This document shows, in pieces, positions 57,306 through 64,000 of a DNA stretch of 64,000 bases. Numbering within the stretch: position 1 is the first letter of the stretch; every line of letters starts with the position of its first letter. A program made the translations under genes and the position numbers. The notes below the pieces were generated by a model that worked only from the letters and a program-made list of their open reading frames with translations, searched no databases and was not told the origin of the DNA. Source of the stretch: an uncultured Capnocytophaga sp. (GTDB lineage: Bacteria; Bacteroidota; Bacteroidia; Flavobacteriales; Flavobacteriaceae); the NCBI RefSeq assembly GCF_937936315.1, contig NZ_CALGWU010000023.1:62001-126000 (forward strand), written 5' to 3'.

Positions 57306-58010
57306 ATGAAAAAGCATATCCCTAATTTAATTACTTTAGGAAACCTCTTTTGCGGAACTGTAGCGGTTGTTTTTGCTGTAAGAGGAGCTCTTGATTGGAC
57401 AGCTCTCTTTGTAGCGATAGGTATTTTCCTTGATTTTTTTGACGGTTTTTTTGCCCGTTTGCTACACGTGAAATCAGAAATGGGGTTACAGTTAGATTCT
57501 TTAGCTGATATGGTTACCTCAGGAGTAGTACCAGGTGTTGCGATGTTTCAGTTGTTTAACCAAAGTAGTTACGTAGTAGAAAATCCAACAACTTGGGCAG
57601 CCTACTTACCTTATATAGGTTTTCTTATCACTTTAGCATCAGCCTATCGATTGGCGAATTTTAACATAGATACGCGGCAAACTTCTGGTTTTATAGGGCT
57701 TCCTACTCCAGCTAATACAATGTTTATCCTTTCTCTACCGCTTATAATGCAATACCAATCAACAGAACTATTTGATAGTTTATTGCATAATAGTTGGGTT
57801 TTATTAGGAATTACATTGTTGAGTGCATATTTACTGAATGCTGAAATAGCCCTCTTTGCATTGAAGTTCAGTGATTATTCATTTAAGAATAATGCATTGA
57901 AGTATATATTTTTAGCACTTTGTGTTATTCTACTTGTAAGTTTAAAAATGATTGCTGTTCCTATAATCATTTTATTGTATATTATTCTTTCCTTACTACC
58001 TAAGCGATAA
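57306..58010 (+). CDS. pssA: CDP-diacylglycerol-serine O-phosphatidyltransferase
   Basis: Membrane enzyme making phosphatidylserine, precursor of phosphatidylethanolamine, 234 aa. The CDP-alcohol phosphotransferase motif DG-x2-AR-x8-G-x3-D-x3-D is visible as DGFFARLLHVKSEMGLQLDSLAD near residues 53-75, and further TM helices follow (ALKYIFLALCVILLVSLKM). ATG 57306 is chosen over an in-frame 57288 because the latter overlaps the upstream gene. Its 3' end overlaps comEC convergently by 15 bases. Confidence 0.93.
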   Translation: MKKHIPNLITLGNLFCGTVAVVFAVRGALDWTALFVAIGIFLDFFDGFFARLLHVKSEMGLQLDSLADMVTSGVVPGVAMFQLFNQSSYVVENPTTWAAYLPYIGFLITLASAYRLANFNIDTRQTSGFIGLPTPANTMFILSLPLIMQYQSTELFDSLLHNSWVLLGITLLSAYLLNAEIALFALKFSDYSFKNNALKYIFLALCVILLVSLKMIAVPIIILLYIILSLLPKR

Positions 58011-59906
58011 ATCACGCTTCATTCTATCTAAATTGATTTTAGGTTTTTGTAAGAAGATAACACTATCAATAACTACTTGCTTGGATTTTGGGTATACCCC
58101 TAAACTATCCATTAGCAAGTAGTTTTTTTGTTTGAAGCGCAATATATAGGGCATTTTGTAAAGTGTAATATCACTAATGCCTTTGTTTTTAATGTAGTTG
58201 TTTACCATTGGATTGATAGAAGTTGTATCGACCTGATAGACACTCAGTTTATTACCTTGCCTAATAGTGATTATCTTATCTTTGTACTTACTAAATACTA
58301 ACATTTCTTCGGTAGTTTCTAATTGGTATTTGTGATAGAAAAGTACCCCTTGAAACAAAAGTACAGAAACGAGAAGAGCTACCAATACTTTATATTTCCT
58401 ATAATGTACAAAGATGATGAGTACTAGTACTATTACTAAAGAAGAAAGAAGTAGGGGAGTTGTGAAAGGTATATTGCGTATGATAAACATTTCTTGATGT
58501 GCTATAAAAGCTACTAAAATGTTCATCAGAGTTATTAATTTTTCTAAGACAAAAATTATAGGGTAAGGCAAAATATCTAAACCTCCCAAACATAGAGCAA
58601 TGATACCTCCTATAAGTATAGGTTGTAACAAAGGTACTACTACCAAGTTAGAAACAAAGAACAAAATAGGAAATTGATGAAAATAGTATAAACTGATGGG
58701 CAAAACAACTATTTGAGCAGATAATCCTACCAAAAATAAAGACCAAATCCATCGGATGTATTTATTTTTAGGTAGCCACCATTTCCGCATTACAGGGTAA
58801 AATTTCATTATAGAAAATACAGCTGCATAACTCAACTGGAAGCCTACATCATATAAATAATAAGGATTGATAAGCAACAAAAACAACATTGAGAGCATTA
58901 AAGCATCGAATCGCCCTTGTTTTCGGCGTATAAGGGTACCCAACCCTACGAAACTAAACATTATAGTTGCTCTCAATACAGAAGGAGAAGCCCCAGCTAT
59001 TAAAGCAAAAGTCCACAATCCTGCTAACAAGATGAAGTATCGCAATGGGCGATAAAATCCCAAATTAGGCATTTTTTGCAGCAGTAATAGAAGTATAGCC
59101 GTGATAATTCCGACGTGTAAGCCCGAAATAGCTAAAATATGTACTGCACCAGCATCTACATATTGTTGATAAATATTTTCATCTAAATCACTACGCTTTC
59201 CTAAGAGTAATGTATTTAAGAGGGCAGCAGACTCGCGATTGAAATTTTGATTGATTACAGCAGTTAGATGAGAACGCATTTTTTCAATATTTCCCATAAA
59301 ACCTACTGTATTATTTTTAACAATAGAAAATGTTATTACTTCCGCCCGACCCAATACTCCTTTTCGTTCCATATATCGTTTATAATTAAACTGATATGGA
59401 TTTTTAGGAGGTGGTATAAGTGTATATTTTCCTACAAAAATTAATCTATCGGTTGGAGCTAATTGTTTTACATCATCGCTAATTGCTTTAGAAGGAAAAA
59501 AACACAAGATTTTACCTTCAGTACTGTTATAATTTGCTGTTAAAAGTTCAGCTTTAAAGGTAGTACCATAATTGGTTTGAGAAGTTAATTCTATTATCTC
59601 GGCTTCTAAGGTGTAATATTCATTGGTATTTAGTATTTGTGTATAATGTTTAGGGGTATGAGTAGGAGTATGAAGGTTTGTTATTAGCATACCTACAGCT
59701 ATAGAAGTGATGCCTACGTGTAATAGAATTCCGTGACGGAAAACATATCGTTTAGTAGTTAATAAATGATGTATTGTTAAAGTAAAAAGCAAACATAGAG
59801 TACTACTTAAAGCAAACAAAAAAGAGGGAACTATTACATCAGTAATAGCAATCCCTCCTATGAGTCCTAATAATATGGTTAATATGGGAATATTTACGAA
59901 TCTCAC
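57996..59906 (-). CDS. comEC: ComEC/Rec2 family DNA-uptake channel
   Basis: Polytopic inner-membrane channel for single-stranded DNA entry during natural transformation, 636 aa. N-terminal helices, an OB-fold-like loop (TNEYYTLEAEIIELTSQTNYG), then the Competence domain signature HILAISGLHVGIITAILLLL near residues 255-275 and GASPSVLRATIMFSFVGLG, with multiple helices. The C terminus (about 100 residues after the last helix) shows no metallo-beta-lactamase motifs (HxHxDH), so it is a short form, common in Bacteroidota. It overlaps the NlpC/P60 gene by four bases. Confidence 0.88.
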   Translation of the reverse strand: MRFVNIPILTILLGLIGGIAITDVIVPSFLFALSSTLCLLFTLTIHHLLTTKRYVFRHGILLHVGITSIAVGMLITNLHTPTHTPKHYTQILNTNEYYTLEAEIIELTSQTNYGTTFKAELLTANYNSTEGKILCFFPSKAISDDVKQLAPTDRLIFVGKYTLIPPPKNPYQFNYKRYMERKGVLGRAEVITFSIVKNNTVGFMGNIEKMRSHLTAVINQNFNRESAALLNTLLLGKRSDLDENIYQQYVDAGAVHILAISGLHVGIITAILLLLLQKMPNLGFYRPLRYFILLAGLWTFALIAGASPSVLRATIMFSFVGLGTLIRRKQGRFDALMLSMLFLLLINPYYLYDVGFQLSYAAVFSIMKFYPVMRKWWLPKNKYIRWIWSLFLVGLSAQIVVLPISLYYFHQFPILFFVSNLVVVPLLQPILIGGIIALCLGGLDILPYPIIFVLEKLITLMNILVAFIAHQEMFIIRNIPFTTPLLLSSLVIVLVLIIFVHYRKYKVLVALLVSVLLFQGVLFYHKYQLETTEEMLVFSKYKDKIITIRQGNKLSVYQVDTTSINPMVNNYIKNKGISDITLYKMPYILRFKQKNYLLMDSLGVYPKSKQVVIDSVIFLQKPKINLDRMKRDLSLR

Positions 59907-60790
59907 ATTACACGTTTTGCCATACGAAAGGCTTTTTTGTAATAAGCATCACTTAATGAAGATATTACAACCCCTCTTTTAGAGGAAGAATGAATGAACT
60001 TCACATCACCATCTATGTCTACTACCATACCTACGTGAGAAATTCTATTTCTCTTAGTAGTTTTAAAAAATAGCAGATCTCCTACTTGTACATTTTCCAA
60101 ACTTATTTTTCGCCCTTGGGTAGCCATCTCTTGTGAAGAACGAGAAAGAGGTACTGCTATAGATTTGAAAGTAGTACTTACAAAACCAGAACAATCCATT
60201 CCTTTACGAGTAACTCCTCCGTGACGATAAGGTGTTCCTAAGTAAGAAAAAGCAGTGTCTAGCAATATTTTTTGCTGTTTAGTATCAACTTTACTTTTTG
60301 ATAAAGAAGGGAGTGCTATATCAGTATTATCAATAATTTCTGCTTCTTCAAGAATTTCTTCATCTTCCAAATCATCGTCTAAATTTTCTTGTGCAATAGC
60401 TGTGTTTTCAGCATACAGCTGGTTTGCTTTTTTAGGAGTGTATTTCTTTTGGTTTTTATTTCTTGAAGCTACTGCACGCCCTTTTATAGGAGCTTTTCCT
60501 TTAGCAGCAACTGTTTTTTTACTTTTGCCAATGGATTTCTTTTTTGCACTTTGTTGAGCTACCCTATGTTTAGGAGGTGTCTTTTTTCCTTTGGTGGTAG
60601 TTGTAGCAACTTTAGTTTTTCCCTTTTTAGGAGGGCTATAAGTTTTCTTTTTAGGTTTCTTACTTACTATCATAGTATTTTCAGCACTTACTTTTACAGT
60701 AGTGCTTTTCTCGTTTTTTTGTATACCTTCTGTAAAAGAAGACAAACAAAAAAGTAGTGTAAATAGGCCTAAAAGTCTTAAAATGTACAT
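59903..60790 (-). CDS. NlpC/P60 family cell-wall hydrolase
   Basis: Secreted C40 peptidase of 295 aa that cleaves peptidoglycan peptides. Signal peptide MYILRLLGLFTLLFCLSSFTEG; a long Lys-rich basic stretch (residues about 40-125, KKPKKKTYSPPKKGKTKVATTT); acidic stretch DDDLEDEEILEEAEI; and a C-terminal NlpC/P60 domain with catalytic Cys in YRHGGVTRKGMDCSGFVSTTF and His in ISHVGMVVDIDGDVKFIHSS. The basic linker may bind the wall or anionic polymers. Transcribed with comEC (ATGA overlap). Confidence 0.88.
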   Translation of the reverse strand: MYILRLLGLFTLLFCLSSFTEGIQKNEKSTTVKVSAENTMIVSKKPKKKTYSPPKKGKTKVATTTTKGKKTPPKHRVAQQSAKKKSIGKSKKTVAAKGKAPIKGRAVASRNKNQKKYTPKKANQLYAENTAIAQENLDDDLEDEEILEEAEIIDNTDIALPSLSKSKVDTKQQKILLDTAFSYLGTPYRHGGVTRKGMDCSGFVSTTFKSIAVPLSRSSQEMATQGRKISLENVQVGDLLFFKTTKRNRISHVGMVVDIDGDVKFIHSSSKRGVVISSLSDAYYKKAFRMAKRVM

Positions 60791-60812
60791 AAATAGAAAG
60801 GTTATAAAGTTA

Positions 60813-63347
60813 TTAAATTAGTGTCTTTTCTGCTATAAGGAGACTCTCTCCTTTTTCATCTAAATCAAATAGAATACTATCTCCCTCATGTATTTGGTCG
60901 GATACGATTTCTTCAGCTAAAAGATCTTCCACATACTTTTGTATAGCACGTTTTAGAGGGCGTGCTCCATACTGTTTGTCGTAACCTTTATCAGCTATAA
61001 AGTTTTTAGCTTTTTCGCTCAGTTCTACGTGGTAACCTAAATCGTTGATACGAGAATAAAGTTTAGAGAGTTCAATATCAATGATTTTGAAGATGTCTTC
61101 TTTACTAAGTGGGTTGAAAGTGATGACATCATCGATACGATTGAGAAACTCGGGTGCAAAAACTTTTTTCAAAGCATTTTCAACGATTGATTTTTCATTA
61201 GCCTCAGATTGAGCCAATCGTGCAGAAGTACCAAAGCCAACACCTTGTCCGAATTCTTTTACTTGGCGAGCGCCTATGTTAGACGTCATAATGATGATGG
61301 TATTTCTAAAGTCGATTTTTCGTCCTAAGCTATCAGTTAGGAAGCCATCGTCTAATACTTGCAAGAGCATATTGAAAACATCAGGGTGAGCTTTCTCAAT
61401 TTCGTCTAAAAGCAGTACAGAGTAAGGTTTGCGGCGTATTTTTTCAGTAAGTTGTCCACCTTCTTCATATCCAATATATCCTGGAGGTGCTCCTATGAGT
61501 CGAGAGATAGAGAATTTTTCCATATACTCACTCATATCAATACGCACCATAGCATCTTCAGAATCAAAAAGTTCTTTAGAGAGTACTTTAGCAAGTTGAG
61601 TTTTTCCAACACCTGTTTGTCCTAAGAAAATAAAGGAACCTATAGGTTTATTAGGGTCTTTAAGTCCTGTACGATTGCGTTTGATAGATTTTACAACTTT
61701 TTCCACAGCTTCATCTTGTCCTATGATTTTAGATTTCATAGCAGTAGATAAGCCAGAGAGTTTGTTGATTTCAGTTTGAGCGATTCTATTCACGGGGATG
61801 CCACTCATCATAGAGACGACATCGGCGATATGTTCAGCTGTTACTGTGTCGCGATGTAGTTTAGAATCCTCATCCCATCGTTTGTTGAGATCTATTAATG
61901 ATTTTTCGATGTATTTTTCATTATCGCGCAAGCGTGCAGCTTCTTCAAACTGTTGACGAGAAACGGCTCTATTTTTAGCTTGTGTAGCTTGTTCTAATCG
62001 TTCTTCTACGTCTAAAATATACTGAGGTACTTTTACCTGCATAATATGGATTCGCGCTCCAGCTTCGTCTAAGGCATCAAGAGCTTTATCAGGTAAATAG
62101 CGATCGGTGAGGTAGCGATTGGTGAGTTTTACACACGCCTCGATAGCATCTTCGGTATAAATTACATTGTGGTGTTCTTCGTATTTAGCTTTGATATTTT
62201 GAAGAATCTGAATGGTTTCGTCTACACTAGTAGGTTCTACTAGTACTTTTTGGAATCGACGTTCTAAAGCGCCATCTTTTTCGATAGATTGTCGGTACTC
62301 GTCTAAAGTGGTAGCCCCAATACATTGTATTTCGCCTCTTGCTAAGGCAGGTTTGAACATATTTGAAGCATCTAAACTTCCTGAAGCTCCTCCTGCGCCT
62401 ACTAAAGTATGAATTTCATCTATAAAAAGAATAATATCTCTGTTTTTTTCGAGTTCATTCATTATAGCTTTAAGGCGTTCTTCGAATTGTCCGCGATACT
62501 TTGTGCCAGCAACTAAAGAAGCTAAATCGAGAGTAACAACACGTTTGTTATACAATACACGTGCCACTTTTCTCTGAACAATACGTAAAGCTAATCCTTC
62601 AGCGATAGCACTTTTCCCTACACCAGGTTCACCTATAAGAATAGGGTTGTTCTTCTTACGTCGGCTTAATATTTGAGATACACGTTCTATTTCTTTATCA
62701 CGTCCTACTACGGGGTCTAACTGGCCTTGTTCGGCAAGAGAGGTTAGGTCTCTTCCGAAATTATCTAATATAGTATTTTTTCTTTGGTTGTATTGTCCTT
62801 GTCCTTGTTGAGTTCTATTGTTTCTGTTTTCGTGGGGTAAGCGATAGTCTCTGTCGTATTCGTCTACTTCATTAGTAGGCATTGTAGGAGTAGAAATTTC
62901 TGAGTTATTATCGTCTTGTACAGGATAAAATCTGTCGCGTGCTGTTTCGTAGTTTACACCTAATTTGTTAAAAACCTTTGTAGTAGGGTCATTTTCATTG
63001 CGCAAAATACTCAATAATAAATGTGCCGTATTTATCACATCCGATTGCATTCTTTTCGCTTCTAAATAAGTAGCTTGCATAGCTCTTTCAGCTTGAACAG
63101 TGAAGTGAACAGCATTGAAATTAGGCGGATTGAGACCGCGAGCAGAAGTAAGGGTATGGATATTTTGTCTGAGCCTTTCCATATCAATATTGAGATTATT
63201 CAATAAGTTTATGGCGCTACCTTCATTTTCTTGTAGTATTGCTAATATGAAATGCTCAGTGCCTACAGTAGATTGCCCTAAACGTACTGCTTCTTCTTTG
63301 CTATATGTAAATATTCTTTTAACTCTTGGTGAAAAGTTATCGTTCAT
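60813..63347 (-). CDS. clpC: ATP-dependent Clp protease ATP-binding subunit ClpC
   Basis: AAA+ unfoldase that feeds ClpP, 844 aa. N-terminal Clp repeat domain (FSPRVKRIFTYSKEEAVRLG, AERAMQATYLEAKRMQSDV), Asn/Gln/Arg-rich linker (residues about 150-190), first AAA module with Walker A GEPGVGKSAIAEG near 225 and DEIHTLVG, a middle region with the UVR-like helix QATQAKNRAVSRQQFEEAARLRD (ClpC not ClpA), second AAA module GQTGVGKTQLAKVL near 575 and VLLLDEIEKAH. The promoter TACCTTTG precedes it. Confidence 0.96.
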   Translation of the reverse strand: MNDNFSPRVKRIFTYSKEEAVRLGQSTVGTEHFILAILQENEGSAINLLNNLNIDMERLRQNIHTLTSARGLNPPNFNAVHFTVQAERAMQATYLEAKRMQSDVINTAHLLLSILRNENDPTTKVFNKLGVNYETARDRFYPVQDDNNSEISTPTMPTNEVDEYDRDYRLPHENRNNRTQQGQGQYNQRKNTILDNFGRDLTSLAEQGQLDPVVGRDKEIERVSQILSRRKKNNPILIGEPGVGKSAIAEGLALRIVQRKVARVLYNKRVVTLDLASLVAGTKYRGQFEERLKAIMNELEKNRDIILFIDEIHTLVGAGGASGSLDASNMFKPALARGEIQCIGATTLDEYRQSIEKDGALERRFQKVLVEPTSVDETIQILQNIKAKYEEHHNVIYTEDAIEACVKLTNRYLTDRYLPDKALDALDEAGARIHIMQVKVPQYILDVEERLEQATQAKNRAVSRQQFEEAARLRDNEKYIEKSLIDLNKRWDEDSKLHRDTVTAEHIADVVSMMSGIPVNRIAQTEINKLSGLSTAMKSKIIGQDEAVEKVVKSIKRNRTGLKDPNKPIGSFIFLGQTGVGKTQLAKVLSKELFDSEDAMVRIDMSEYMEKFSISRLIGAPPGYIGYEEGGQLTEKIRRKPYSVLLLDEIEKAHPDVFNMLLQVLDDGFLTDSLGRKIDFRNTIIIMTSNIGARQVKEFGQGVGFGTSARLAQSEANEKSIVENALKKVFAPEFLNRIDDVITFNPLSKEDIFKIIDIELSKLYSRINDLGYHVELSEKAKNFIADKGYDKQYGARPLKRAIQKYVEDLLAEEIVSDQIHEGDSILFDLDEKGESLLIAEKTLI

Positions 63348-63397
63348 AGTAAAATTCTCCTTTTGTATTAAAATCCCATAATAGGGCTAAAACACGG

Positions 63398-63427
63398 CAA
63401 AGGTAGTAAATAAATATGATAAAACAA
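63398..63427 (-). promoter_or_regulatory. Promoter for clpC
   Basis: Minus-strand TACCTTTG at 63398-63405 with TTG at 63425-63427 (19-base spacer), 51 bases before the clpC ATG. Confidence 0.8.
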
Positions 63428-63445
63428 AATCTCATTGAAAATATT

Positions 63446-64000
63446 TTATTTTAAGCACAATTCATTAAAAATATTGAACGTTATTTTTTTCATCGCAAAA
63501 AGTTTGTCTAATGCAGCATCAATTTGATCGTTAGGGTAGGGAAGTGTATTCATCAAATCGTTGCAATTGAAAGGTTTAGAAGATAGCAATTGAAGAATAT
63601 CAGACTCTAATTTTTGTTTGTCTATTTTGGATGAAATAGATTGAGTGGTACAATTGGAACATATTCCACAACGGTTTTCTTTTTTTTCGCCAAAATATTC
63701 TAATAGAAATATACTTCGACAAGTATTTTCATCTTTTAAGTATTGATATACTTTGTTTTGCAATAATTGTTTGGTATAGTTATACTCTTTGATATGTTTG
63801 CCAATGCTATTGATAGTGCGATCATCATCACGAGGCACATTAAAAATAAGTTGTATGTCGGCAGTGTCACATTTTAAAACACCTATTCCATCATTATGCA
63901 GAGTTTCTAAATATCCCATAATTTCTTTATGGGATTTTTCGGTACGTTCCATCAGTTTGGCCATTTCTAACTCTACAGGGAAGTGAAAAATTAGTTCGTA
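63446..64000 (-). CDS. recQ: ATP-dependent DNA helicase RecQ, C-terminal part
   Basis: The frame is open past the right edge (YELIFHFPVELEMAKLMERT from 64000), so the N terminus and helicase core are outside. Visible is the winged-helix/RQC region with the zinc-binding Cys set: CRSIFLLEYFGEKKENRCGICSNC, a RecQ signature, then a short C-terminal domain (LSSKPFNCNDLMNTLPY) in place of an HRDC domain. The apparent Met start at 63964 is internal. Confidence 0.85.
   Translation of the reverse strand, partial: YELIFHFPVELEMAKLMERTEKSHKEIMGYLETLHNDGIGVLKCDTADIQLIFNVPRDDDRTINSIGKHIKEYNYTKQLLQNKVYQYLKDENTCRSIFLLEYFGEKKENRCGICSNCTTQSISSKIDKQKLESDILQLLSSKPFNCNDLMNTLPYPNDQIDAALDKLFAMKKITFNIFNELCLK

Noticed and set aside
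57996..58010. Wrong stop for comEC or pssA because of their overlap
   Set aside because: Both C termini are plausible, and short convergent overlaps are common.

Overview
The window reads as chromosome of an AT-rich member of the Bacteroidota, family Flavobacteriaceae, most likely Capnocytophaga or a close relative; the genus is an inference. Direct support for the phylum is the repeated Bacteroidota promoter, a TAnnTTTG element with a TTG about 19-21 bases upstream. Supporting gene content: a single-chain fused E1 alpha/beta 2-oxoacid dehydrogenase, bacillithiol synthase BshA, a DUF4421 outer-membrane protein, an arginine decarboxylase of the short Bacteroidota type, a bacterial deoxyhypusine-synthase-like enzyme, and Rho with a long Asn-rich insertion.

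Layout. 1-2.6 kb: murB (cut by the left edge), two small unknown genes and an AI-2E-type membrane protein. 2.8-9.2 kb: lpdA, a membrane protein, a Ser-Pro-Arg tRNA cluster, a frameshifted outer-membrane phospholipase A and a TetR-TolC pair. 8.8-14.4 kb: an operon of a SprT-like protein, mannose-1-phosphate guanylyltransferase and a retropepsin-like protease, then a decayed methyltransferase homologue, the deoxyhypusine-synthase-like gene and rho. 14.6-21.7 kb: tRNA-Ser, an unknown gene pair, bshA, then a run of seven tightly packed accessory genes (two LRR proteins, one with an NTF2-like tail, DUF1697, a methyltransferase, unknowns, a lipoprotein) that resembles an immunity-type cassette. 21.8-30 kb: rpsF-rpsR-rplI, a 916-residue unknown membrane protein with an NfeD-like partner, an AsmA-family protein and gpmA. 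30-35.7 kb: arginine decarboxylase behind two promoters and a long leader with a 31-codon reading frame, DUF4421, two TPR proteins and truA. 35.8-37.2 kb: a dead IS4-type element with intact 15-base ends. 37.3-46.4 kb: an Imm17-like gene, the compact operon ettA-small membrane protein-rnhA-nfu-mfd, a barrel protein with a broken signal peptide, and queA. 46.4-53.3 kb: tRNA-Pro, mgtE, folC, exbB-exbD-tonB, three tandem tRNA-Val genes on a 117-base repeat and a lipoprotein with an in-frame stop. 53.5-64 kb: E1 alpha/beta, an Hsp15-like protein, an FKBP lipoprotein, pssA, comEC, an NlpC/P60 hydrolase, clpC and the C-terminal end of recQ.

Most of the window is housekeeping. The points that stand out are the arginine decarboxylase leader, the 26-residue membrane protein coupled to ettA, the 17.1-21.7 kb accessory cassette, the uncharacterised 916-residue/NfeD pair, and four genes each disabled by one small change. 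Those four are either contingency or pseudogene events, or consensus errors in the assembly.
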